NCBI RefSeq assembly: GCF_050947875.1
Contig: NC_134572.1
Coordinates: 158,307,105 to 158,371,104, forward strand
DNA from: Dermacentor variabilis
Taxonomy: Eukaryota > Arthropoda > Arachnida > Ixodida > Ixodidae
Direction: 5' to 3'
Length of the DNA stretch: 64,000 nt
This document shows positions 34,401 through 45,594 of the stretch, piece after piece (positions within the stretch are counted from its first letter, which is position 1; each line of letters begins with the position of its first letter). The notes under the pieces were generated by a model, which saw only the letters and a program-made list of their open reading frames with translations, did no database searches and was not told the DNA's origin. Position numbers and translations under genes: made by a program.

Positions 34401-37400
34401 ACACAAAATGCAATCACCTACACTAATACACTAACTCAGTACATTAAAGACTGTACACCTACAACCTGAGTGTGAATTTCTACTTGGAGGTACTTTAGAC
34501 ACGCTTGTTTTAAACAAACAGGATATAGATCCATCCAATTATGCTGGCTCCCAAACCAGTTGGGGATACCAGGCAACAGAAAGACAGATGACTGCACCTG
34601 CTTAGCAGCATACAGAGGCATACAGATGAGTTAAAAATGATAAAACCGCTAAATGCATCTCCAAACGATTTGTATGGAGGTGCCACCAAAATGGTAGCAC
34701 CACTGAGATTCCTGCGCAGGTAACAAGCTTCATCTCATTCTCATAAAACCCGCGCTTGGTGAATGGAAGATGTGCCATCATCAAGAATTGTTTATTGAGG
34801 TTATATTATGCTGACTTTAAATAGGGCACCACGTCTCACACATAACTTTTTACTTAGAAAGGAAGAATCGACATGCGACAAATGCTAGGAAATGTTAACA
34901 GTAATATAAGTCCTAATGAAGTTTCCTTGTATCACAACAGAGACAAATACGTTTTCACGAATCATACAACCTGCAAATACCTCTACACCCCCCTTTGATT
35001 CTAGTAGATGACCCACTTGTACACATCTGTTATGGTCAACTTTTTACAGGAAACCGATGTCTTAAATACATCTTAGAACAATGCAGCTTTTACTATTTAT
35101 TATCTAACGCCCTGGGGCTCGTGCAGCATAGCCTTAGTCACTTTTCTGCCAACAAAACTCAATCAACTTACTCATTCATTTTCTGATTCTAGTTGACCTG
35201 CTTTGCCAAGGGTTTCGCCTGGTTCTGTGAGCAGGAAGCTGTGAAGTGTCCTATAAATAGTGCCCGTCTCCTTGAATAAGGTTCCTACCACAAGTCATAT
35301 ACATTGCGTCTATACATTACAAATTGCCAGGGTGTCTCCCCCATGAGCACAGCTGAAAAGCCCATACTTCAGGGTCACTTGGCATCTTATCTGCTTCGCG
35401 CAGAACACCACAATGAAGTTGCTCCTGTTGTGACTACCCTACTTCCTTCAGCAATTGCTTTGTGCTTTTCAGGGGCAATATTACATCCATTTGAGGAGCT
35501 TTGCAACCCGCATTTCGGCACGGTGGCTGGCCAGCAGAGCAGTACGATGTCGTTCGGCCTCGTAGGCTCATGCGATCTCTAGCTCACATTTGGCTGATTT
35601 TATCACCGCCAGCGGCTGTCGCAAGCCTTTGCGACATGTGCCACAATAAATGCTCCCCCCCCAGCGCTCGGCATGATGAAGAAAGCATATATACAAAACA
35701 GGTGCAGAGGGCTAAAACAGAAACTGTGCATATGAGGGGCAGCTTACATAATGTCCATTAGGAAGTCCAGGCAGAGTCCGTGTTAGTGTGAAAGAGGGGA
35801 ATGAGTACTCAGGTTGTCGAGGCCGAGAGTGCCGCAGTGGACAAGCAACGTTGGGCATCGACGTATAAAGTGTGGGCAGGTGGCAGACGTTGCAGAAGTG
35901 GTGAGTAACGAAAGAGCGCGTAAGCATGTCGCGATCCCATAGGTCATGTTGTCCTGGCGTGTCCGGGAACAGCGCGCCAAACTGGGGACTCAGCCGTGGG
36001 CGGAGCAATGCTGCTGCCATACCTCACCAGGATAATCTTGTGCACTGGAAGCGTTCGCTTCGGAAGACATTGAGTGCACTGTCATTGGACGACGCTCAGT
36101 GGTGTCAGAAAGCAAGTTGACCTGACCATGTACGACGTTGTGAGGCCTAGTGCCAGTGTGATTATACAGTGCGGTGGATCCTGCTGACCAACAAAGTTTG
36201 GTCTTCGTACAGCGTGGTCATTGCTGTGGCCGAGCACTTCCTGCTTATGGTGCGCGCATTGTCGCCGTTGCGAAGGTCGTCAGGGTAGAGGATATATCTC
36301 GTAGCGGTGGCCGCAGACGGCATAAGACGGGCCCTCTTGCTGTCGTTTGTTGATGCGGTGGTGCAGGATCAAGCTCAAGTATTGATGCCGCTGCGACCGG
36401 TGTGCCTGCATGTATGATTCCTCGCCCTGTAGTTGGTGTTGCGCGTCAAGGGCTCGTGAAATAGCACGTTGTGGGTTGCAGGAGGCATGAGTTCTGCAGG
36501 AAGTTAAGACTGTTAAGCCTGTGGTTGTGGAATGGCTTTACGTAGCAGGAGCAATAACCATGTGTTCAGGACGACATACTGGTTGTCTGCCTGCTGGCCA
36601 ATTTGGCATATGCAGGCAGCTCCACCTGTGGCAAAGAAGGCGCCTTGTCCTCAGTCGTATCTTCCTGGTGGCAGCCTCACAGAAGGCGGCAGCTCATGTT
36701 AAAAAGCTCGCAGCCGATGCCGCAGGAGAGACAATAGAGACTTAATTGTCTCTATTGTGCAGCAGTAAGCTGAAATGGATGAAGAAGGTGCCCTTTAGGC
36801 CGTCGAATATGTTCCCATCAGGGAGCAGTAGGTCAAGACGCGCGATAACATCTGTTTGAATCTCCCATTTGGAGAGCCGGTACCGTCACAGCTGCGAGTA
36901 CAGAATATTGACGAATAGCTGAGCCTCGACTTGTACGAACCACATAAGAGGGCTGTGAGAGCGGCAGCTGTAGAAGCGAAAAATTGTACAGCGTCGTTGA
37001 GCGCTATTCTTCATCAGCTGACTGGCTCACGTCTGTAGGCAGGGCTGCGTGGCAGCACTGCAAACCCTGTTGCTTGTCCGTATGTTCGAAGTCATCAATT
37101 GTACGAGGCTGGTTGATGGAGGAAGTATGCCACAGAATTTATCTGTATTGGGAATAAAGAGCACCGGCCGGCCAGCAAAGCAGCAAGGTGCCATTCAGCC
37201 TGGTTGTCTGAAGCATTCTCTAGCTCGTGCCTGACCGATCTTCTTCCTCCTCGGCAGGCATCGCAAGCCTTTGCTACTAGTGCCGCTACAGGCACCTAAA
37301 TACCATGAGGCAAAAGGTCCTTCTGCGGGCTTTATTAACGCCAAGCCTGATACTGTTGAGATATGCCATGCATTACAGTCCAAGCTTCGCTACCTCAACC

Positions 37401-39509
37401 CCGTGTGCTTGGCCGTTTCTTCGTCTTCTTCCAGGCATGCCACTATTTCCAACAGGTCCATCATCGCTTCCGAAGCTTGAGGCAGCTGGCAAACACTATC
37501 TGAGCATCGGCATCCCTGCTTGTTGTTACGACCATTATTGAAGAGCTGAAGAAACGATAGCCTGTGGCTACTAGAGTTTAAGGTTTTGTATATTCAAAGT
37601 TAGGGGATACAAACTGCCGTGCATATAATATATAATGCAAGAAATGAATAAAAAAGGCGTACTAAAGAAAGCAAGCAGGACGTTGGATTTGAATATGCTG
37701 CCAAGAGGCTAGTTCATCTTTCATATTTTCTGTAGTTATGCATCTTTCTGACCGCCTTGTTATTTTTCAGACTTGATGCTAACCGCGGCCATATTTGTGC
37801 TGCCCACTCTGATGAAGGAACGGATTCAGGCGTTTGTGTGCAGTCGTGTGAGTTCTTTCATTCGTTCAGGGAAAATAGAACACATTAGAATGCACACAGC
37901 TGCTGTAAAGTGCAATGGTTCTGCCATGTTCGGTTGTACCTATGCATGTAAACAAGCTATCAACGTTGATCATGATGTATGAGCATAGAAGAGGCACCTT
38001 AGGTATAGGCATGTGTTGTATATTTCAAATGCAAGGCATTTTCTCAAACCAGTGATTTATTATAAGCATAAAAGGCCTACTTTGTACCTGTTCTGAAGTT
38101 CAGGGAATGCATATTCCCACAGCAGCAGCAAAATTATGCATGAAATAAGCAGCAGTGCAAGGGGCAGCAACTTTCGCTTCCGTTATTTGCATTAGATGTC
38201 TTGCTGTCTCATTAAAAGGGCATTTCCTAAACTTCATAATAGGCATAAAGTAGGCATTTTATGCTCATTATAAATCAGTCGTTTTAGAAAATGCCTTGAT
38301 TGGCAAGAGCAACACATGACTATACCTAAGGTGCCTACGCGATGCCTATTGATGTGAAAATACAAAGATGCGAATTTGAAAACAGGCATAAAACACTTAC
38401 TGTATTTAAAAAAAAGAGAATGAAAAGTTATGCAGAAAATCTTTTGCGGCATTCGTTGAGAGCAGAAAAACATCTCTAAAGCACTTTCCCAGAGAGCTAA
38501 GAAAGCAATTCGTGGGCACCTGTGAATCCGTATAAACTGTGTATGCTCAATACAAACTGGGCTCCTAGCAAAGTCGAGATCACTCATCAGCCCCTGTTGC
38601 CTTAGCAATCATTACTTCTCTTTCCTAAAATTTCAAGTTTTACGTCCGCTGAAATATAAGTTAGGCGGAGAAAGTAAATTATGCAGACAGCTGGGGAGCA
38701 TGAGGCTGTGCACTTCTTGTGCGGCAGTTGCTGCGGTGGAAGAACTGTGCAAGTTCACTGGTAACACAGGATGTACTTTCTGCAGTGTTTGTTCGAGCTC
38801 TGTACTTGCATAACGTTTCCAAATAAGTGGTAATTCTGTTTGTGTTATTGTACAAAACGTACTTCCTTGCTAAGCTGCTTCTCAAGATATTTTTCTGGGC
38901 ACTGTAATACTTAATGTTAAGTGCAAATTCTGAAATTATAACTGCTCATATCAGCATCAATAATATTAGTGAGCTGATTAAAATGCCACTGAAAGTTAAT
39001 CTTATGAGATTTTTCACTGAAAAAATATTTTGGATAGAAATAAGCAGGACGACAAAAAACATCTATGCCAGATTTTGTTGAAAAAATTGTAAATGATGTA
39101 CCCTAGTCACATATTTTATTCTGAATATACATTGCTTCTTCTGAATAATATTACTCCTAAGGCCTCTTCAATTCATCGCTCTTCCAGGAGCCTGAAGCGG
39201 TGCATGTTGTGCCAACTGTCACCTACACCGGCAACATTCTGCAGACTCAAGATGCAGAATGTTTACGGTCCAACTGGAAGCGCTGGAGATCCACGCACCC
39301 AGCATTCTACAAGCTGTCGCCACACAAATGGCACTGCATTGGACCTTCCATATTGTTTTTGTGGAAAGGCACAGAAAACTTTCGACCTTCTGTGCCGCCT
39401 GATTGGCATAAGCAGTGGCATCCAAGCGACACACTTGTCCTTGTGGTACAGACCTTGCTGCACCAGTAATGTTGCATAGCATTTATGATGCTTCACAAAT
39501 AAATTATTT
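34401..39509. other. No recognisable gene; one duplicated module
   Basis: Largely AT-rich with GC-richer islands at 35.5-37.5 kb. The only structure I see is a module of about 110 bp at 35515-35640 that recurs, diverged, at 37165-37285, sharing a GCCAGC(A/G)(A)AGCAG start and a TCGCAAGCCTTTGC end. No open frame shows a domain. Confidence 0.45.
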
Positions 39510-40075
39510 TTCACACACCCCCTCCGCTTTTTTTGTGACATTGTCTTGACCAAGTTGCAGCACGCAACCCTCAGCTAAGGCAGACATTGAGAAGGCTATA
39601 TATGGAACATGTGAGGATGAAACATTAATCGCCAATGGAGGAACAGTTCTTCCCTGGCAGCACAAAGCTAGTGTAAAAGTTGGTCCTAATGGAGGAAGTG
39701 TTGCTCCCCACTGGATCATCTGCGAGAATAAACTGTTCGTCCTTTAAGACAAACTGTTAGTCTGAGGGGGAGGATTGGAAAGGATATAAAGATATAGTCC
39801 TTGCGGGAAGTATGTACAAGGATAAATGTTAAGTCCTACAGGACGAACTGTCAGTCTGAGAGGGAGCACTCGAACGATGAACATTTAGTCCTTTGTGGGA
39901 GCATGTGCAAGGAGCATCTGTTAGTCCCCTTGGGAGTAACTGCTAGAGGAGGAATAGTTGGTCCTTTTGCAGTTTGTCTCAAAGAGACGAATGCTTGGTC
40001 CTTGAGGGACTGATGGTTGTGGCGATGCACTTGCTCCCCAAGGCGACTAACCGCCCTACCCTTTTTAGTCCTTTT
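39510..40075. repeat. Degenerate short-period repeat array (GTTAGTCC type)
   Basis: About a dozen irregular units, 22-37 bp long, share an A(C/T)TGTTAGTCC(T/C)-like core followed by a G-rich half. Examples lie at about 39730 (CTGTTCGTCC), 39750 (CTGTTAGTCT), 39885 (CATTTAGTCC) and 39920 (CTGTTAGTCC). Similar, smaller blocks are at 26430-26670 and, with a different core, at 58375-58651. Confidence 0.6.
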
Positions 40076-40866
40076 TTGGCTTAGATTGTACAGATCACCC
40101 TTCCTATAAATAATACCCGAAGCTCCCCAGCTCCGCATCCTCGGCATCTATCTCCAACGCGATGGTGGCGGCCCTACAAAGTAACGTATAACCCAGACCG
40201 TCTCGCAAGTGACGCCCATCTTCGGCTGAACCACATCTCACCGACACGGCCTCAAGGAAGACGACGTACCCTCCATCCAAGCACTGGCCGGCAGTCGTCT
40301 GGACTTCGCGGCTACCTACCTGCCAATGACGTCGAGAAAGCTGGAAGAGCTGGACGTCCCCCTTCGCACAGCTTATAAACAAGCCCTATGGCTGCCGCTA
40401 GTGATGCACAACTTTCGATAAATTATTTTGATACTATCGATACTGTAAAAAAGACTGCCGATAGTATTACTATCACTGGAACTATCCACATTATTACAAT
40501 ATTTCCCTATAAGACTATCGATCCTATGAAATAACCTATTACTGTAAAGGAAAATAAACCCACCTGCGAGTTTTTAACAGGTCATGTAACTTACAACGTC
40601 TTCATCCTCAAATATTTACTCCGGCGTATGGGAGCAATACAGCAGCATTCCCTCGTTCCACTCCATTGGCTAGCTGCGGGAGGATTAAGGCTACATGACG
40701 CGATTTTACGCCGCTGTAGAATCTAGTTCTCCAGTGAAAACTCCGACAGGGAGTTTTAAATAACTCCCCTCCACCGAAACAGCCTGGTCACGTCTGCAAA
40801 GTTTCATTCCGTGACAGCTTTTCGTCAATTTGTTTCCCGTATTTCCTTACAGAAAGTATTATAAGC

Positions 40867-42384
40867 GTGCCTCAAGCTCACTGTATCTCATCTTCAAGAA
40901 CGTTAGCTGTGATTACTTTGCTGACAACGATAAATGCAAGTTCAACGTTTTCAAGCACGAAAAAAGGCTTAGATATACCTCGAAGCTCCTCACTGACTCG
41001 TGATGTCGGCTCAGGTTCTGACTGTGTTTTCGTGCTGCGTCACCGTGACTTGTGTTCTTCAGTACGTGAGATGCGATTTTTATGTCATTTTGGGTGCATG
41101 CTGACAACGTCCGGTGTAATGTTTGAAAGGACTGTGTAGCGATGGGAACAGCAGCCAGTGTTCGAGCGACGACGTCCATGCTAGTCGCACATGAATGACA
41201 TGCTCCATGTTCGTTGCGGTGCTGTGTTGCCAGTGACAAGTACCGGAGCGCAAGCAACTGTTTTTATGTATCTGTGTAAGGACATCCTCCACAAGAAAAA
41301 CGATAGGACATACGTATGCGTAATGTAAATAAAGCTTCTCACGGAGCGATGTCAATCGAATTGTTATCGCGCATTTAGGTTTTGGTCACGTCGTTGTTAC
41401 CGATATTGCGTTAAGAATATGGGCTCTATCCCAGACACTGACTTAGAAGGATGCCTGCTGGCTCCGAGTTTGAGGATTCGCTCGACAGATCAGTGATGCA
41501 GCTCCTTTTCACAACCGAGAGAAATTGCTTGGACGCTGAGCAAGTAGTGCGGTCTAGAAAATGTATGACTATGCCTTTTTCGGTGTTACGTCGGCTGCAG
41601 AGGGTCATGCTCCCAGGTAATGAATTCTTCCTACGATACCATTATTTCCCACAAATTTCATTTTGCCATGGATCACACGCACTTGCATTTTTCCTTTCTT
41701 ACTATAACCAATGCGCTACTTCTGCGCCGCGAATGCCGGTAGTGTGCGAAGTCGCTTCAGCTCTCACAGAATGGCATCCTAATTTTGAAATGTTACGCCA
41801 TTAACATTTTTTCTCCCTATTCCGAATGAACAGTTTTGTGTTGATTAAAGTCTTCTGTTACTTTCAGAGGGGCAGATCTCGTATGAGCGAGCATGTGAGT
41901 CGCAATTCTGAGAACAGCACAGCTGCTCGCTAGACGGTTTCGAGGCACACAGTATCGTGGCTATATATACTGGCAGCGTTGCTTCTTGTGCGTCGCGTGT
42001 AAGTTGGATATCATTCATAGTTCTGCATTGGGCGTTTCTGAAATTTAATGTATGCCATGATTTATGTGCTTTCATTGACTTGTTTCGTTGAATTCGATGC
42101 GGTCTTGTTTGTATATTTCGAAATTTGACCAGTAGCCTCTGCATATAAAAATCTTCATTCAAACTAACGCGATGCCTTCTTTTTATACTCCCATTGCACT
42201 TCGAAAAAGCTTCGTCCACTGCAAAGTAAAAAAAAATACAGAAAAGAACTCCCGTGTTCAGCTCGGACGGAGTAAGAATTTTAGTCCTATCATACGGAGC
42301 ATAATAAAGCCCCAACCGGGGGGTCGCTAGAGGACAAGCATTATGCTCCCACCTGGGAGTTATTTCCGTTTACAGTGTTTTGAT
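40867..42384. other. Interior of the hAT-like element without a recognised gene
   Basis: Open frames at 40867-41139 (+), 41451-41804 (+) and 41845-42315 (-) are present. None shows a transposase or other domain I recognise. Confidence 0.4.
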
Positions 42385-42412
42385 AGCAGTATACTATCGA
42401 TAGTATACTGCT
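42385..42412. repeat. 28-bp perfect palindrome with ATCGAT centre
   Basis: Every base pairs across a centre at 42398/42399 (core TATACTATCGATAGTATA). It lies at the upstream edge of the nested LINE and shares the CTATCGATAG motif with the hAT-like subterminal regions. Confidence 0.85.
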
Positions 42413-43683
42413 GTGTTTAATAGGTGTCAGTTTGTTACTTTCGAGCATATCACATCAGACATAGTACCAGTTACGTCAGGAGTGCCCCAGGGTTCCGTGC
42501 TCGGATCTTTGTTATGTCTCGTATATATTTATGATATAACTGCCAACATAGATTGTAAAATAAAGTTATTCTCGAATGACTGTATCATTTATAGAGAAAT
42601 TAAAAATGATCAAGTTCACTACTCCCTAACAAATCACTTACCACTATTACAGAATGGTTCTCAGACTGGTATATGATAACAAATGTAAGAAAATCAGCAT
42701 GTGTGACTATAACGAGGAAAAAGGAACCTTCAGATTTTAGTACATCACAAATGGCACAACTTTGACTAAAGTACATAAATATGAATATCTAGGCTTAGCA
42801 GTAAAGCCAGACCTATGGTGGAACGAGCATATTCACCACATTATTTCATCTGCTATAAAAAGTTATTTTTTCTTCGCAGATCACCTTAAGTGGCACCCTT
42901 GTCAACAAAACTCCTGAGATACAAAACATTCGTTAGGCCGATCCTCGAATACGGAAACACTGTATGGTTCCCTCATACCCAGACTAACATGAAGAAAATA
43001 GAAACAGTACAAAGGAAGGCCATTAGATTTATCCATAACAAATTTAGACGGGAATACTCTCCTTCTAACCTTTTAGCTATTTCTGGGCTTCTTATGCTCG
43101 AAGCACGAGCGAGACAGGCACGTTTAAATTTTTTTTCATGAACTCCTGCATAATTACTTCAGAATTGACAGTCAGATTATATTTCTTATTCACAAACACG
43201 ACCTACCAGGCACAAACATACACATGCTTTACTAGAGTATAAATGTAGTAATTATATGTTTAAACATTCGTTTTTCCCGGTTGCCCTCCGCAAATGGAAT
43301 AGCTTAACGCCTCTCACCACTAACACCAAGCCACTGTCTCAGTTTGAATTAAAAATTGAAAAAAAATTTTCTTGCAGCTTCAAATTCATAGTGCTATTAT
43401 CAGGTCATGCAAACCAGCGTGTACTTGTACCCTCTGTAAGTAGTGCTGTATGTAGCGTATAATGCCTGAATTGCCATTTATTCTCTTTTGAATATTAGCA
43501 GGTACTTGTATTTGTTGTATACATTATGTAGCGCAAGCTGTCTATGTGTAGACTGCAAATTTGATGTTATACATGTGTTTCTTGATTTTTAACATGATCA
43601 GCGTTCTTTGTATATGTACATATACATGGTGCACACCTGCTATGGTCTCAGTAGAGACTGGCAGTATTGTAAATAAATAAATA
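42413..43683 (+). mobile_element. 5'-truncated LINE (CR1/Jockey-like) remnant
   Basis: A first frame (42413-42676) has V-P-V-T-S-G-V-P-Q-G-S-V-L-G; the catalytic F-A-D-D-C box reads F-S-N-D-C, so the first aspartate is lost. A second frame (42890-43141) has Y-K-T-F-V-R-P-I-L-E-Y-G and a third (43256-43462) the C-terminal A-L-R-K-W-N-S-L. The 3' end is an AATAAATAAATA tail at 43671-43683. There is no RNase H. The clade is a guess from the G-V-P-Q-G-S-V-L-G and I-L-E-Y-G blocks. Confidence 0.75.
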
Positions 43684-43756
43684 GGTTAAGTTAATTCGCT
43701 TTTGACAGTGCATTAATAGTTTTTTTTTAAATTATTGGCCACTTGACATTACAAAA

Positions 43757-43990
43757 TACCCGCCATTGTTGCTCAGTGGCTATGGTGTTGGGCTGCTGAG
43801 CAAGAGGTCGCGGGATCGAATCGCGGCCCCAGCTGCCGTATTTCGATGGGGGCGAAATGCGAAAACACCCGTGTACTTAGATTTAGGTGCCCGTTAAAAA
43901 CCCCAGGTGGTCCAAATTTCCGGAGTCCCCCACTACGGCATGCCTCATTATCAGAAAGTGGTTTTGGCACCTAAAACCCTATAATTTTTT
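43757..43990 (+). mobile_element. tRNA-derived SINE (Ruka-like), second copy
   Basis: Near-identical in outline to 25666-25902: TTGCTCAGTGGCTATGGTGT at about 43768, GGGATCGAATC B-box at about 43812, CCAGGTGGTCCAAATTTCC at about 43903, and an A/T-rich tail. It was inserted into the hAT-like element after the adjacent LINE or independently of it. No clear target duplication. Confidence 0.85.
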
Positions 43991-44262
43991 TATTGCTAAA
44001 AAATATCATGCGATAACTGACCGTCAATAACACTGTTCATGCAGTTGCGAACATGGCAATGTCTCCAAGTTTATGTTGCAGTGCCACGCGTGGTGAATTG
44101 CGCAATATTACACTATCGACAGTGCACTGTAAATAGTGTACCATCGAAAGTGCGTTTTCGATGGCACTATCCATTGTTTGGATGTAATCGATTATTTCAT
44201 AATGACTGAGCTATCAATAGTATCAGTAATACTATCAACAGTTTTACATCCCTAACTGCCAA

Positions 44263-45216
44263 CAGGCCCTGCCACCCTCTGACTGATGGCTGTTGGTGTG
44301 GATAACACCTCGAGATCAATTATTCGAACTTACATGACCAGCCAACGGGTTGACGTGGCTCTCACCAGAGAGGGCCTCACAAGTATTCCAACGAATGGGG
44401 TATCCCACACAAGTCCCCGTACATGCAAGCACCCACACTAAGTAAAGCAAGCTTTGGCTTTCAGTCACCTCGGGAAACGAAGCATGTTATTTGAATTTTC
44501 AGCCTGTACACGAGCATGTTAACAACAACAGGACAGCGTTTTGTATGCTCAGACCCTCCTACGTTGCGGCTTTAATAGCTACGGTCACAGGTTCCTCGAA
44601 AATGCACCACTTTATCAGGTCCCGAGGCCTGCAAAGTTCTGACGCAGACTGCATGCACATTACTTTGTTCTGGCTTCATTGCGTTTTCATTTGCCTAGCT
44701 TGGCGATGCTATAATACATAAAGGTGCATAGAACAACTTGTTTTTTTTTCATCCGCCAATTTGGTCGATGCCCTTGCGCAGAATAAAGAGATTCGATATA
44801 GACACGCCCGTATATTGTTTTTTGCCAATTTATTGCATTTAAAGAACAATAAACTGAAATCTGAAACTATGTAAAGTGCGGTGCGCCACCTTTAAACTCG
44901 CGCTTATCATAAAACATTAGAGGCTGAATTACACGCCAGTGCACCTTTACACGCAGAGTAATAAGCAACGTCAATACAAGTATGCCCCTTTAAATACTTA
45001 TGCAAAATGCCTTGGGTATAGCAAGTAACTTCCCACCAGCCATTTTTTCCTGCCGCCTCTACCTTCCTTGTGTGAACGCGATCCAATGTCATGTTTCTAC
45101 GTTAGCTATCTGAATACCGCACTATTTTTCATGAACTACAAACAACGGGCAAGCCCGAATCACAGCTTTTCCGCAATCTATCGCTGTTTTCTTTCGCGGG
45201 CGCCGCCACTCGCGCG
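44263..45216. other. No recognisable gene
   Basis: Intergenic DNA between the hAT-like element and the LRR gene. AATAAA occurs near 44850, but I see no coding sequence that would use it. Confidence 0.45.
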
Positions 45217-45504
45217 TCACAGTGCTAAGATTTCAATGTGTGATTCCGCGAAATTTGCACTCGCATTTTGGCAAGCCACTACGAACCTTGAGACACGCTC
45301 AAGGTTTCCCGTATCTGCTGCCGGCGGGCTATTATTCGGAAGCGTTTTCCAAGAGCGCAGTTTCAGCGCAAGCAGCTCGGGCTGCAATCGGAACTGCGCG
45401 CTAAGAGCTATCTTCAATTCCAGCGAAAGCGGCGCGTCGACACCCGACCACCCTTTATCTGTAGCCGTTTTTTCCGAGTCTTGCAGCTCAAGTTTTGCAC
45501 TCAT
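45217..45504 (-). CDS. Candidate short divergent open frame, unknown
   Basis: It starts with an ATG on the minus strand at 45504, about 90 bp from the ATG of the plus-strand LRR gene, and encodes 95 residues. The composition is protein-like (M-S-A-K-L-E-L-Q-D-S-E-K at the start, then charged and leucine-rich helical-looking sequence). There is no signal peptide and no domain I recognise. It could be the first exon of a divergent gene, a short protein, or a GC-rich chance frame. The overlapping plus-strand frame (45068-45598) looks less protein-like. I give it low confidence. Confidence 0.25.
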   Translation of the reverse strand: MSAKLELQDSEKTATDKGWSGVDAPLSLELKIALSAQFRLQPELLALKLRSWKTLPNNSPPAADTGNLERVSRFVVACQNASANFAESHIEILAL

Positions 45505-45594
45505 CGCGTTGTCGAGGGCGCGGCCGTCTCATAAAGATTTCCGCTGTGGTTCGCTACCGTGCAAAAATTATAAGCTTTACGAAAAACGAAGATC

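Larger units (their letters stand above)
40399..44254. mobile_element. hAT-like DNA element carrying nested LINE and SINE
   Basis: The left end TAGTGATGCACAACTTTCGA and the reverse complement of the right end TAGGGATGTAAAACTGTTGA match at most positions, and both continue with GATA(C/G)TAT-type subterminal motifs. The flanking octamers GCTGCCGC (40391-40398) and ACTGCCAA (44255-44262) share five of eight bases and may be an eroded 8-bp target duplication, as in hAT elements. The interior holds a LINE (about 42415-43683) and a SINE (43757-43990). I see no hAT transposase, so it is probably non-autonomous. Confidence 0.55.
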
